64,000 nt of DNA from Acetobacter sp. 46_36 (GTDB lineage Bacteria > Pseudomonadota > Alphaproteobacteria > RF32 > CAG-239): positions 186,001 to 250,000 of the forward strand of contig MNTT01000015.1 of assembly GCA_001917135.1 (NCBI GenBank), given 5' to 3'. How positions within the stretch are numbered: the first letter of the stretch is position 1; the number at the start of each line of letters is the position of its first letter. The notes under the pieces are model-generated. The model was not told the DNA's origin, did not search any database, and saw nothing but the letters and a program-made list of their open reading frames with translations. This document shows positions 25,199 through 34,344 of the stretch, one piece after another. Position numbers and translations under genes: made by a program.

Positions 25199-25376
25199 AA
25201 AACTTCCTATCTTTTCGGATTTCTAACTCTTTATCATCCATCTCGCCCGTACTGCCCTCTCGCTCTCATATACGAAAAAACGGCCTACCGAGAGATGGAA
25301 ATATGATGAATTAATCTATATAAGGCATAAATATCCGCATCAAATAAGGCAAAAACCGCAAACTGTTTTATCTTTT

Positions 25377-26483
25377 TTACTCTTCCTTATGCAGATAAAC
25401 CGATATGCTGATTGAAGCCACAATAATTGCCGGTACCCACACTGCAAACCAAGCCGGAATATAAGAATTTATACCAAAAGCCGACACTACTTGTGAAGTA
25501 AAATAAACTGTAAACCCCGTTGCAATACCCGATACAATCATCAGCAAAACGCCTCCCTGCCGCTGGCTGGCCTTGAGCGAAAAAATACCTGCCACCAAAA
25601 CCATTGCCATCAAAAAGAAAGGCAGTGCAATCAGACTTAAATATCGCATTTTGTATCTCTGTACCGAAAAACCCGACGTTTCATAAAACTTTATCGTATC
25701 CGGCAGATTCCAAAACGAAATTGCTTCCGGATCCACAAAGTTATCTTTTATCCGCTGCAAGTTCATCTCCGTCGGATATTTCAGGTTATTCAATATTTCC
25801 GCCTGTTCTCCGGCCCTATAAATCCGCACGTCGCGCAAATTTAGCTCCCCGTCTTCAAGCGTCGCAACAAATGCTTCTATCCGCCGTTTCACCTGCGTCC
25901 TCTCATCAACCTCAATAATACTGACATCACGCAGCCACAATACATCATCCTGCAAATTCAGACTGCCCGCATTAATTATGGCAATCGTATCATTCCCTTT
26001 ACCTTCGCGTATCCACAAGCCTTTGTTTGAAAAAAGAAAAGCATTCGGGTTGTCCGTTGATAACCGATATGACAGCGTTTCTTTTAGTTCATACAATTTA
26101 GCCGAAATCGGATTAAACACCGCCACCCAAAACAATCCGATACCAAACACGGCCAAAAGTACCGGTGTCAATACTCCCCAAATGGAAACACCCGACGCCC
26201 GGATAATAACAAATTCATTCGTTTTGCTCAACCGCCAAAAAGCTATCATCGTTGACACCATAATCACAAAAGGTACCACCTTATCCACCGTTTCCGGCAG
26301 TTTCGCTACCACATATTGCAGCAAAAAACCTACTGACACATCATGCCTGCCCGACGTTTTACGCAGTATCTCTATCATATCAAACATCATAATAATCGCA
26401 CAGATAACTGCCAGAACAAATAAAAAGTTTAATATTGTCTGTTTGATTAAATATGAGCCTAAAATTGAATTCGGTTTCATCAT
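25377..26483 (-). CDS. lptG: LPS export permease LptG
   Basis: A 368-residue inner-membrane permease of the LptB2FG exporter that extracts lipopolysaccharide. Three N-terminal helices (about 15-35, 63-83 and 102-122), a periplasmic beta-jellyroll of about 150 residues and three C-terminal helices fit LptF/LptG. The opening pattern (Y-L-I-K-Q-T, D-M-I-E) and the C-terminal A-F-G-I-N-S-Y-I-P-A-W-F-A-V-W-V-P favour LptG. No lptF is adjacent, which is unusual. cysK is 12 nt upstream on the same strand, so cysK may drive it. Confidence 0.88.
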   Translation of the reverse strand: MMKPNSILGSYLIKQTILNFLFVLAVICAIIMMFDMIEILRKTSGRHDVSVGFLLQYVVAKLPETVDKVVPFVIMVSTMIAFWRLSKTNEFVIIRASGVSIWGVLTPVLLAVFGIGLFWVAVFNPISAKLYELKETLSYRLSTDNPNAFLFSNKGLWIREGKGNDTIAIINAGSLNLQDDVLWLRDVSIIEVDERTQVKRRIEAFVATLEDGELNLRDVRIYRAGEQAEILNNLKYPTEMNLQRIKDNFVDPEAISFWNLPDTIKFYETSGFSVQRYKMRYLSLIALPFFLMAMVLVAGIFSLKASQRQGGVLLMIVSGIATGFTVYFTSQVVSAFGINSYIPAWFAVWVPAIIVASISISVYLHKEE

Positions 26484-26495
26484 CGTCCTGATTTC

Positions 26496-27419
26496 CTAAA
26501 AATAGCCGGTAGACAGATATCGTTCCACGCTGTCAGGCAAAATAACCACCAGCCGCTTGTTGACAAACTCATCGCGCTTCGCCAGTTCCGCTGCAGCGGC
26601 AATGGCAGCTCCTCCCGAAACGCCAATCGGCAGTCCCTCCGTCTTAGCAACGGTTTTCGCCATCTCTATAGCTTTTTCATCACCGATTTTAACCACTTCA
26701 TTAACCAGCGATTTATCATAAAACGGCGGAACAAATCCTGCGCCGATTCCCTGTATTTTATGCGCACCTTTCGATTCCCCACTCAAAACGGCGCTGCTTT
26801 CCGGCTCCACCGCCGCCACATATAAATCCTGATTATACGTTCGCAATACCGAAGCAATGCCCGTCAAAGTGCCTGACGTTCCCACGCCTGCAACCAACAC
26901 GTCAAAATCGCCGCCGGTATCTTCTAATATTTCCATTGCCGTTCCCATTCTGTGCGCATTCGGATTCGCCTCATTGTCAAACTGGCTCAAAATAACCACA
27001 TTCGAATTACGCTCTTTCAGCATCTCCGCCTTATGAATGGCTCCGTTCATGCCATCTTCGGCCTGAGTCAGAATAACTTCAGCTCCCAGATGCCGCATTA
27101 AGCTGATTCGCTCTTCCGACATATTCTCCGGCATTACGATAATCAGCTTATACCCTTTAGCGGCGCAAAAAGCGGCTAAAGCTATTCCCGTATTTCCGGA
27201 AGTTGCTTCAACAAAAATTGTTTCATCATTTATGCCTTTTTTCTCCTGACGTTCCAGCATGGCCAGCGCAATTCTGTCCTTAATTGAAAACAGCGGATTA
27301 TACATCTCGCACTTCGCCAGTATTTCTGCGTTGAGCCGCAGTTTTGTTGCCAGATTTCCCAGCCGCAGCAACGGTGTATGTCCGACAAGCTCCGTAATTG
27401 AATTATAAATCTTCTGCAT
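26496..27419 (-). CDS. cysK: Cysteine synthase (O-acetylserine sulfhydrylase)
   Basis: A 307-residue PLP enzyme that makes cysteine from O-acetylserine and sulfide. The PLP lysine lies in N-P-L-F-S-I-K-D-R, a slightly altered form of the usual N-P-x-x-S-V-K-D-R. The substrate loop T-S-G-N-T-G-I, the phosphate-binding G-V-G-T-S-G-T-L-T-G and the C-terminal S-V-E-R-Y-L-S-T follow. GGAG is 9 nt before the ATG, which directly abuts the gmk stop. CysM cannot be fully excluded, but the C-terminus fits CysK. Confidence 0.9.
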   Translation of the reverse strand: MQKIYNSITELVGHTPLLRLGNLATKLRLNAEILAKCEMYNPLFSIKDRIALAMLERQEKKGINDETIFVEATSGNTGIALAAFCAAKGYKLIIVMPENMSEERISLMRHLGAEVILTQAEDGMNGAIHKAEMLKERNSNVVILSQFDNEANPNAHRMGTAMEILEDTGGDFDVLVAGVGTSGTLTGIASVLRTYNQDLYVAAVEPESSAVLSGESKGAHKIQGIGAGFVPPFYDKSLVNEVVKIGDEKAIEMAKTVAKTEGLPIGVSGGAAIAAAAELAKRDEFVNKRLVVILPDSVERYLSTGYF

Positions 27420-28067
27420 TTATTGATTCTCCACAACTTGCTCTATAAAACCCGCCAACCCGCACATATCTTTCCGCTCGGCACGCGCCGCCAGAATAAT
27501 GGCTTTTGCTTCGGCAACCGCAGCATCCAAATCATCATTAACAATGACATAATCATAAAAGACGCTTTCCCTGACTCTTTTTTCCGCCTGCGCCATCCTC
27601 CGATTGATAACATCCATAGAATCCGTCCCCCTGTTAACCAACCGTTCACGCAGAATTTTCAAAGACGGCGGAACCAGCGCAATCGCTTTAACTCTGTCGC
27701 CAGCTAATGCACGAAGCTGCTGTACGCCGGGATAATCCAAATCCAGAATAACGTCTTTCCCTTGGCACAACAAGTCGTCTACCGGCTTCTTTGGCGTTCC
27801 GTATTTTGGCCCGAAATCGGAATCGACATATTCATACAGTGCTTTTTTCTCAACCAGATCTTTAAATTTATCATCATTAATAAAATAATAATCCCTGCCG
27901 TCCGTTTCGCCTTCGCGTTTCGCACGCGTCGTTACCGAAACTGACAGTTGGATATTGTCAAGTTCCTTCAGCAAACCCTTAATAAGCGAGCTTTTGCCGC
28001 CACCGCTCGGCGCCGAAAAAATAAACATCGTACCCTGTCTTTGGATTCTGCAACTCTGCCCCATCAT
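27420..28067 (-). CDS. gmk: Guanylate kinase
   Basis: A 215-residue nucleotide kinase converting GMP to GDP. The P-loop S-A-P-S-G-G-G-K-S-S lies near residues 19-28. GMP-binding residues are in T-T-R-A-K-R-x-G-E-x-D-G-x-D-Y, and the Y-G-T-P segment and V-N-R-G-T-D-S lid region follow. I place the start at the ATG at 28067, 5 nt after GAGGG; a GTG at 28079 would put the ribosome binding site inside the gene. cysK begins right at its stop codon. Confidence 0.95.
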   Translation of the reverse strand: MMGQSCRIQRQGTMFIFSAPSGGGKSSLIKGLLKELDNIQLSVSVTTRAKREGETDGRDYYFINDDKFKDLVEKKALYEYVDSDFGPKYGTPKKPVDDLLCQGKDVILDLDYPGVQQLRALAGDRVKAIALVPPSLKILRERLVNRGTDSMDVINRRMAQAEKRVRESVFYDYVIVNDDLDAAVAEAKAIILAARAERKDMCGLAGFIEQVVENQ

Positions 28068-28174
28068 AAATTCCCTCACAAAACTTTCAAGAATACATTG
28101 CTCTTTTTAATTTTCCTGCCCTATAATATATATTATAAAATGCATAAATAAAGCTTTATTTTAAGGATTACACC

Positions 28175-28936
28175 ATGATTGTCAAAAACATTCTTTTAAC
28201 TGGCGCCTCTTCAGGAATCGGCGAAGCGCTGGCTCTTTACTATGCCAAACAGCCGGAAACCGAAAATATTTTCATCTGTGGACGTAACCAACAACGCCTG
28301 CAAGCTGTTAAAGAAGTATGTGAAAAGGCCGGAACGGCAAAAATCCACGCCCGGATATTGGACGTTACCAACCGCCCTGCTATGGAAAGATGGATAAACG
28401 AAGCTGAACAGACCGCACCACTCAACCTTGTTTTTGCCAACGCCGGAGTCGCCACGCTGGAAGAAACGCCCGAAAATATTTTCAACACTTTCAACATAAA
28501 CGTCATGGGCGTCGTCAATACGGTTACCCCTGCCGTAGAAATTTACAAAAAACGCTCCGGCAAAGATAAAATCATTGCCATAACCGCTTCCATTGCCGGC
28601 TATCACGGCCTGCCTGCCTGCCCGTCTTACAGCGCAACCAAAGCCTGTGTCAAGGCTTACGGCGAAGCCCTGCGGCTTAACCTTCTGCCTTATGACATTC
28701 AGGTCAACACGATTTGCCCTGGCTTCGTCCGTTCCCGCATTACCGACAAGAACACCTGCCCGATGCCGTTCTTTATGGAAGCGGAACCCGCCGCTGCCCT
28801 GATTGCCCGCCGTATACGGAAAAATATCGGCCTGATTGCATTTCCCTGGCCGATGCGCTTCGCCGTCTGGCTCGGCAGCATTCTGCCCAATGCACTCAGC
28901 GATTTTATATATAAACGTTTGCCATACAAAGTCTGA
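28175..28936 (+). CDS. Short-chain dehydrogenase/reductase
   Basis: A 253-residue Rossmann-fold oxidoreductase of the classical SDR group. The cofactor motif T-G-A-S-S-G-I-G is at 9-16, F-A-N-A-G follows at about 86-90, and the catalytic Ser and Y-S-A-T-K are at about 138 and 151-155. The C-terminal region is hydrophobic (F-P-W-P-M-R-F-A-V-W-L) as in membrane-associated SDRs. AAGGA is 7 nt before the ATG. Substrate is unknown. It lies upstream of rpsA on the same strand with a 175-nt gap. Confidence 0.88.
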   Translation: MIVKNILLTGASSGIGEALALYYAKQPETENIFICGRNQQRLQAVKEVCEKAGTAKIHARILDVTNRPAMERWINEAEQTAPLNLVFANAGVATLEETPENIFNTFNINVMGVVNTVTPAVEIYKKRSGKDKIIAITASIAGYHGLPACPSYSATKACVKAYGEALRLNLLPYDIQVNTICPGFVRSRITDKNTCPMPFFMEAEPAAALIARRIRKNIGLIAFPWPMRFAVWLGSILPNALSDFIYKRLPYKV

Positions 28937-29111
28937 GAACCAGGAACAAATCCATTTACAAATTTCATCTTTTCCCACTTTTTTCTTGACTTTCCCGCCG
29001 TTTAAAGCTAAAAAAGCAGTCAATTCTCTATGCGGTGCAGCATAAAGAAAGTTTTTAATATGCACAAGTCCGCCTCCAACCGAGGGTCTGGCATTTTTTG
29101 AAAATAATATA

Positions 29112-30797
29112 ATGGCAAATACTGCAGAAATTAAAATTCCCGAAATGACCGAAAACTTTGAAGACCTGCTGAACGAACAGTTTGGCGGCAAAGGCATTGT
29201 CGGCACGGTCATGAAAGGAACAATCATTCGCTTAACCGATGATTTCGCCACCGTTGACGTTGGTTTGAAATCCGAAGGACGCATTCCTTTGCGCGAATTC
29301 GGCAAAAACGACGAATTGAAAGTCGGCGACGTTGTTGAAGTTTTGGTCGACAGATATGAAGACAAAGACGGCAACATTGTCCTGTCCCGTGAAAAAGCCC
29401 GCCGTGAAGAAGTATGGCAGGATCTGGAAAAGATGATGAACAACAACGAAAGAGTAAACGGCGTTATCTTCGGACGCGTTAAAGGCGGCTTTACGGTTGA
29501 CCTCAACGGCGCCATCGCGTTCCTGCCGGGCTCGCAGATTGATATCCGCCCGATTAAGGACATTACCCCGTTAATGGGCATTTCTCAGCCGTTCCAGATT
29601 TTAAAAATGGACAAGGTTCGCGGCAACATCGTTGTATCCCGCCGTGTTGTTCTGGAAGAAACCAGAGCTTCTGCGCGCGCTGAACTGATTGACACCATCA
29701 AAGAAGGCTCCGTTCTTGAAGGTATCGTCAAGAACCTCACCGATTACGGCGCATTCATTGATTTGGGCGGCGTTGACGGTCTGCTACACGTTACCGATAT
29801 TTCCTGGAAGAGAATCAACCACCCGGCAGAAGTTCTGTCTCTGGGTCAGACGGTTAAAGTACAGGTTATCAAATTCAACGAAGACACCCAGCGCATCAGC
29901 CTCGGCATGAAACAGCTGGAAAATGACCCGTGGCAGGCAGTTGCTGACAAATACAAAGTTGGCGAAGTCTACAAAGGAAAAGTTACCAACATCACCGATT
30001 ACGGCGCATTCATTGAACTGGAAGACGGCATTGAAGGCCTTGTCCATGTTTCCGAAATGAGCTGGACCCGCAAAAACGTACATCCGGGCAAAATCGTTTC
30101 CACTTCTCAGGAAGTTGAAGTTAAAGTTCTGGAAGTCGATCCCGAAAAGCGTCGTATCAGCCTCGGCATCAAACAGTGCACTCCGAATCCTTGGGCTGCC
30201 TATGTTGAAGAACATCCGCTGGGTTCCGTCATTGAAGGCAAGATTAAAAACATCACCGAATTTGGTCTGTTCATCGGCCTGTCTGACGAAATCGACGGCA
30301 TGATTCACTTGTCTGACATTTCTTGGGAAAAATCCGGCGAAGAAGCCGTTAAGGATTACACCAAAGGCCAGACAATTGAAGCTAAAATCATTGACGTTGA
30401 CGTTGAAAAAGAACGTATCAGCCTCGGCATCAAACAGCTGTCTGAAAACAATATCGCCATGACTTTGGATTCGCTGAAGAAAGGCGACATTGTCAAAGCC
30501 GTTGTAACCGGCGCTGACGAAAAAGGCGTTCAGGTAACGGTTCAGGGCATCGCAGCCACTATCAAAAAGGCTGATTTGTCTAAAGAAAACAACGATCCTA
30601 TGAGCTACAAGGAAGGCGACGTTTTGGAAGCGAAACTGACTTCCGTTGACCGCAAAAACGCTAAGCTTGGCGTTTCTGTAAAAGCTTATGAGATTGAAGA
30701 AGAAAAGAAAGCTCTGGAAGAATATTCCGGTGCCAACACTTCTTCCGGCTCTGCTCTGGGCGAAGCTCTGGGCGCAGCTCTGAAAAATAAAGAATAA
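29112..30797 (+). CDS. rpsA: Ribosomal protein S1
   Basis: A 561-residue RNA-binding protein of the small subunit that helps mRNA binding. Six S1 domains can be followed in order; the middle ones carry the clear repeats I-T-D-Y-G-A-F-I-x-L, V-D-G-L-L-H-V-T-D-I-S-W and R-I-S-L-G-I-K-Q. The start has no Shine-Dalgarno but an A/T-rich leader, which is common for rpsA. A hairpin followed by T6 (about 29069-29099) lies just before the start and may serve in autoregulation; this is inference. A strong terminator follows at 30816. Confidence 0.96.
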   Translation: MANTAEIKIPEMTENFEDLLNEQFGGKGIVGTVMKGTIIRLTDDFATVDVGLKSEGRIPLREFGKNDELKVGDVVEVLVDRYEDKDGNIVLSREKARREEVWQDLEKMMNNNERVNGVIFGRVKGGFTVDLNGAIAFLPGSQIDIRPIKDITPLMGISQPFQILKMDKVRGNIVVSRRVVLEETRASARAELIDTIKEGSVLEGIVKNLTDYGAFIDLGGVDGLLHVTDISWKRINHPAEVLSLGQTVKVQVIKFNEDTQRISLGMKQLENDPWQAVADKYKVGEVYKGKVTNITDYGAFIELEDGIEGLVHVSEMSWTRKNVHPGKIVSTSQEVEVKVLEVDPEKRRISLGIKQCTPNPWAAYVEEHPLGSVIEGKIKNITEFGLFIGLSDEIDGMIHLSDISWEKSGEEAVKDYTKGQTIEAKIIDVDVEKERISLGIKQLSENNIAMTLDSLKKGDIVKAVVTGADEKGVQVTVQGIAATIKKADLSKENNDPMSYKEGDVLEAKLTSVDRKNAKLGVSVKAYEIEEEKKALEEYSGANTSSGSALGEALGAALKNKE

Positions 30798-30815
30798 TTT
30801 TCTTTGCCCAAAGAA

Positions 30816-30847
30816 ACACCCCGTACCATCGGTTCGGGGTGTTTTAT
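30816..30847 (+). terminator. Terminator after rpsA
   Basis: ACACCCCG (30816-30823) pairs with CGGGGTGT (30835-30842) around an 11-nt loop, followed by TTTTATT. It sits 18 nt after the rpsA stop. Confidence 0.88.
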
Positions 30848-30920
30848 TGTTTTTACAGCCAACGTTATTGTGCGTTTTCCGTCTCTCTCCCTTTTCCCGG
30901 CTTAGCTGATTTACCGTATC

Positions 30921-31766
30921 TCAATACGAAACAAACCGTATACGATAATAAAAATCCGCATCGTCATTTTTCGATTTCGGTTTTTCCTTCCACAATTTAA
31001 ACAGCATTTCTGCATTTTGCCGCTTCAACACAACATCCAAGCTGCCATCTTTCGTATAGCAAGTGCAAACATCATCTCGTCTTTCATAACAAGGATTACA
31101 AACGCTGACATCTTCATTCAACGCCCAGACCGCCCCCATTGCACTCTCCAACGTTTTCCTGTCCCGCCTCCCGCTGGAAGCCAGGCCTTTGCTTTCAGCC
31201 AAACTGATATAATTAAACCCGACATCATAAGCATTAATCGGAAAAAGCCCGAAATTTAAGGCTCCAAACGTATGCGACCCTCTGCCTAACAAAATATTAT
31301 AAGCCTTATAGGTCGTTGTTATTTCCTTTTTTTCTTCATTATAAACAATGCTTTTAGGTTTAAATAACAACTGTTTCGCATACATGCAAAATACCGGATT
31401 ATTCGTTTTTCCGTAATACATGTGGTATATCGTCCCTGCAAAAGGATGCACGAGAATATTTGGATTTTTCAACCAAATGCTTGCCTCCGAATTTCCGTCA
31501 TAAAAACGGTTTCGATAGCAACTGTACCTGTTGCCAATCCACTTTTCTTTCGCATCATAACGGTCAAATATTTTCGGCTGATAATCATAGCGGTAAAAAG
31601 CCGAATAAATCATACTTTTTTCCCGCAGCTTAACCAAATCGTCTTTCGTTTTCCCATCTAAGTCGCACATAGGTTGTAGCGAAACTCTCTCTTCTGCGGC
31701 AAGACATATTCCCTGCAAGCAAAGCAGCATCAGACACCCGGCCGCCAAACTCAAAATACGATACAT
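30921..31766 (-). CDS. Secreted hypothetical protein with Cys pairs
   Basis: A 281-residue protein with a signal peptide (MYRILSLAAGCLMLLC..., probable cleavage after C-L-A-A near residue 24). The mature part is rich in Tyr, Lys and Asp and has a Cys cluster near residues 220-236 (V-C-N-P-C-Y, V-C-T-C-Y), suggesting disulfides in the periplasm or outside. No family is recognised. It opens a run of minus-strand exported proteins (to 35512) that lie between rpsA and valS. Confidence 0.65.
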   Translation of the reverse strand: MYRILSLAAGCLMLLCLQGICLAAEERVSLQPMCDLDGKTKDDLVKLREKSMIYSAFYRYDYQPKIFDRYDAKEKWIGNRYSCYRNRFYDGNSEASIWLKNPNILVHPFAGTIYHMYYGKTNNPVFCMYAKQLLFKPKSIVYNEEKKEITTTYKAYNILLGRGSHTFGALNFGLFPINAYDVGFNYISLAESKGLASSGRRDRKTLESAMGAVWALNEDVSVCNPCYERRDDVCTCYTKDGSLDVVLKRQNAEMLFKLWKEKPKSKNDDADFYYRIRFVSY

Positions 31767-31935
31767 TTTCCCTCCGTCCGATAATCATATTTAGAGTCTA
31801 GGATAATAATGTAAATAATTTCTAAACGAAAAACTTCTGTATCTCTTTCAGAATATGCAGCCCAATCCCCAAAAACATCTCGCTCAAAAAGCACCTATAA
31901 GAAGGCAATCCCTCAAAACACATTCTTTACAACAC

Positions 31936-31966
31936 AAAAAACGCCGCTTAGAAAATAAACGGCGTA
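31936..31966 (-). terminator. Terminator of the Asn/Ser-rich secreted protein gene
   Basis: ACGCCG (31941-31946) pairs with CGGCGT (31960-31965) around a 13-nt loop. On the minus strand it is followed by a T run. One arm merges into the first GTATTTAAA repeat of locus B. Confidence 0.65.
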
Positions 31967-31998
31967 TTTAAATAGTGTATTTAAACAATGTATTTAAA
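31964..31998. repeat. GTATTTAAA tandem repeat, locus B
   Basis: Three exact GTATTTAAA units at 31964, 31977 and 31990 have an exact 13-nt period; linkers are TAGT and CAAT. They lie directly 3' of the stop codon of a small secreted-protein gene. The same element occurs at 21578-21619, about 10 kb away. Role unknown. Confidence 0.7.
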
Positions 31999-32340
31999 TT
32001 ATTCCCCGTCCTCTGTTTCCTGTACCAAAACATCTTCTTCTTCAACGACAACCGGCTGACCGGCAGTTGAATTTACCGGTGCAACTTCAACGCCGGGATC
32101 TCCGGGAAGCGGCTGCATATCACTATTGTTCCCGGCAGCGTTTGCATTGCTGTTGGAATTATAATTTCCCGGAACTGTTACTGCTGAAGCCGAATATGTT
32201 TCAATAATCATAACGCCGCCATTGTCGGCATTGGCAGGAGCATTGCTCGCATTGTTCGTATTGCTTGCGCCCGCAATCGCCTGGCTGACAATCAAAGCCA
32301 ATGCAGCCACCGCCAGAAGCCCCATAAATATTTTATTCAT
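31999..32340 (-). CDS. Small secreted Asn/Ser/Ala-rich protein
   Basis: A 113-residue protein with an N-terminal hydrophobic signal sequence (M-N-K-I-F-M-G-L-L to S-Q-A-I-A-G, about 23 residues). The mature chain has low complexity: Asn/Ala/Ser runs in the middle and an acidic Val/Glu tail. The start at 32340 is preceded by GGAGG 8 nt away; the longer frame adds 24 unlikely residues. It has no cysteine and no known domain. It could be a flexible surface or periplasmic peptide. It lies between two exported-protein genes. Confidence 0.65.
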   Translation of the reverse strand: MNKIFMGLLAVAALALIVSQAIAGASNTNNASNAPANADNGGVMIIETYSASAVTVPGNYNSNSNANAAGNNSDMQPLPGDPGVEVAPVNSTAGQPVVVEEEDVLVQETEDGE

Positions 32341-32521
32341 CTTTATTTCCTCCAAAATTAAAATGATACGATGAACATATAATCCTGCCAATCCGCCTTT
32401 CAACCCCGGCACAAGACAAAACCAGTACCTATGCTCTCACACTCCGCCCCTCCACGCACCTCTATCGTCGCATAGAACAAACAAAAACGGCAGGATTTCT
32501 CCCGCCGCACTAAACGAATAA

Positions 32522-33133
32522 TTAAAAATAAAACTTAATTCCTCCGGTAAAGACGCCACCCCACTTGATTTCGCCACGTCCGTCAATCGGAATTGACTGA
32601 TAACGGGCTTCGCCAAACAATGCTATCCGTGAAGACAAATTTACCGAGCCGTTAAGTCCGACTCCGAAATAATATCGTCCGTGATAAGCATGCCCGTGGT
32701 GATAATCATAAGGATAATCCCCGTGGAACCACTCTTCCTGGAGAGCATATCCCGTATGAACCATCAACGCCAAATGCCCATAGCTTGAACTCAGAAATTT
32801 AACCCCCAAATTCAGCCCTAATGTCATAGTCGACAAAGTATTGGTTTCCGCGCTGAAGCCATCATCATAAAGAGAATTGACCGACAGATAGCTGCCTTCT
32901 ATCTCTCCGATAAACAACCCGGCTTCTGCTCCGACCCGGACGCTAAATGCCGGCGAAGCCATATCGTTCACCAAAGCAGCGCCTGCTCCAAATCCGGCAT
33001 AAAAATCCACGCCGTCTCCAAACAAGCCCGCTCCCCTGTCATAATAACGAAAGCACTGGGCATTAACGTTATTCACACATACTGCACAGATGACAACTAT
33101 CGTCGCCATTACTGTAAAAAGTCTTTTTTTCAT
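32522..33133 (-). CDS. Outer-membrane beta-barrel protein
   Basis: A 203-residue protein with a signal peptide ending V-N-A-Q (about residue 26), amphipathic beta-strands and a C-terminal aromatic end (G-G-I-K-F-Y-F), as in eight-stranded outer-membrane barrels. There is a His/Tyr-rich loop (Y-D-Y-H-H-G-H-A-Y-H-G) near residue 145 that could bind metal; this is speculation. The leader is A/T-rich without a Shine-Dalgarno, unlike most genes here. A good promoter lies at 33161. Ligand and function unknown. Confidence 0.7.
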   Translation of the reverse strand: MKKRLFTVMATIVVICAVCVNNVNAQCFRYYDRGAGLFGDGVDFYAGFGAGAALVNDMASPAFSVRVGAEAGLFIGEIEGSYLSVNSLYDDGFSAETNTLSTMTLGLNLGVKFLSSSYGHLALMVHTGYALQEEWFHGDYPYDYHHGHAYHGRYYFGVGLNGSVNLSSRIALFGEARYQSIPIDGRGEIKWGGVFTGGIKFYF

Positions 33134-33160
33134 ATCTTAATAATTTAGTTTAGTAAGATA

Positions 33161-33189
33161 ATTATACCCTATTTTTCCGTTACGTGCAA
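33161..33189 (-). promoter_or_regulatory. Sigma70-type promoter of the 203-residue barrel gene
   Basis: On the minus strand TTGCAC (33184-33189) and a perfect TATAAT (33161-33166) are 17 nt apart, about 28 nt upstream of the ATG. The resulting leader is about 20 nt long and lacks a Shine-Dalgarno. Confidence 0.65.
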
Positions 33190-33242
33190 CAAAAATTCCG
33201 CTGCAAAGTTTAATTTACTCCGATTAAATTTGTCCATCATAA

Positions 33243-33291
33243 CAAAAAAGCAGGGAAAGCGAGAGCATACGCCCCCAATCTTTCCCTGCTT
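33243..33291 (-). terminator. Terminator of the 340-residue barrel gene
   Basis: AAGCAGGGAAAG (33248-33259) pairs with CTTTCCCTGCTT (33280-33291) around a 20-nt loop. On the minus strand a T run (33243-33248) follows. It begins 5 nt after the stop codon of the gene at 33296. Confidence 0.85.
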
Positions 33292-33295
33292 ATCT

Positions 33296-34318
33296 TCAAT
33301 ACGCCAGAGCCTTGACTTCACTTTTCGACATCCCCGTTTTATTGCGGAAGACGCCGAAGTTGAAACCTACAGATAACATCAGAGCGTTATATCGCTCCGA
33401 CGAACTGTTCTGGATAATTCCAGAAAGTCTTCTCCACTGGGCAGTCAAATAAAGACTGTTTCCCGTAGAGAAAAATCTGTGTTCAAATCTCACACCAGCT
33501 GTCGGGTACATATAATTTCCCCAACTGCGGAATGAGACCTTATTCCCGGCATCATCGGTTGTTTCCTTTGAGTCGGTTTCATAGGATTCAAATCCTATAC
33601 CGCCAAAAAAGAATAACCGATTCTGGTTGTAAGCATCAAACTTAAACGGCTGAACAGCCGCCCAGCTCTCTGCCCGGAAACTCCAATAATCCTCACCAGC
33701 GTTAACTGCATTGTGAGTATATTTGGACTTTCCGACTTCTCCCTGCAAACCTACGGCCCACCATGAACGGTTGTATTCCAAACCTGCTCCGATGACGGGA
33801 GAATTAACATTTTCAGCCAGCTGATAACCGGCATAAAAGTTAACACCCCAGCCGTACTTATCAGCCGAGCGAAGCACAACCTTTCCGGCATCAGGATCAT
33901 CTTCAGAAACACCCTTTACACTATCACAGATAGCGTAATAAGTATCTCTTTTAGAATCCCTGCCTACCACTGCTTCGGTAAAGCGTGTGTCAACACTCGT
34001 TTCTTCCAAAGCCGCAACAGTCGTCGGATTCATTACCGTCTTTTTCACAATTGTGGGACGGTAAATGACCGTGTCCTGCCGGGCCGTCAGCTTTTCAGCC
34101 GCGGACAAAAATACCACACGTCTTACAACGCATGTATCTTGCCCTTTAATAAAAGAAGACACTGACGCGATAGTGTCTTTCTGATTTTTAACTAGGTATT
34201 CCATACACGCTTTTGCGTCACGCGTATTAATACCGTTAACAACTCTCTGAGCATTGGAAGCTCCCGCAACCAGTGCAAAAACAGCCACGAGGACTGTCTT
34301 AAAGAAAAACTGTCTCAT
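33296..34318 (-). CDS. Exported beta-barrel-like protein, paralogue A (R-V-V-N-G-I type)
   Basis: A 340-residue protein with a signal peptide ending S-N-A-Q and a mature N-terminus R-V-V-N-G-I. Residues about 24-110 form a polar domain with Y-L-V-x-N-x-x-D-T and L-x-x-R-Q-D-T-V-I-Y. After a linker, residues about 160-330 show the alternating strand pattern of an outer-membrane barrel. The gene at 34664 has the same signal peptide, R-V-V-N-G-I and N-terminal domain pattern but a divergent barrel. There is no Shine-Dalgarno. It is expressed from a promoter inside a 232-bp segment shared with its paralogue. Confidence 0.7.
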   Translation of the reverse strand: MRQFFFKTVLVAVFALVAGASNAQRVVNGINTRDAKACMEYLVKNQKDTIASVSSFIKGQDTCVVRRVVFLSAAEKLTARQDTVIYRPTIVKKTVMNPTTVAALEETSVDTRFTEAVVGRDSKRDTYYAICDSVKGVSEDDPDAGKVVLRSADKYGWGVNFYAGYQLAENVNSPVIGAGLEYNRSWWAVGLQGEVGKSKYTHNAVNAGEDYWSFRAESWAAVQPFKFDAYNQNRLFFFGGIGFESYETDSKETTDDAGNKVSFRSWGNYMYPTAGVRFEHRFFSTGNSLYLTAQWRRLSGIIQNSSSERYNALMLSVGFNFGVFRNKTGMSKSEVKALAY

Positions 34319-34344
34319 ATTATGAAAATTTAATTATTTCACAT

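Noticed and set aside
28211..29581. A 456-codon minus-strand open frame across the SDR and the start of rpsA
   Set aside because: It lies opposite two well-identified genes, and its translation is low-complexity without any motif. It is a shadow of GC-biased codons on the other strand.
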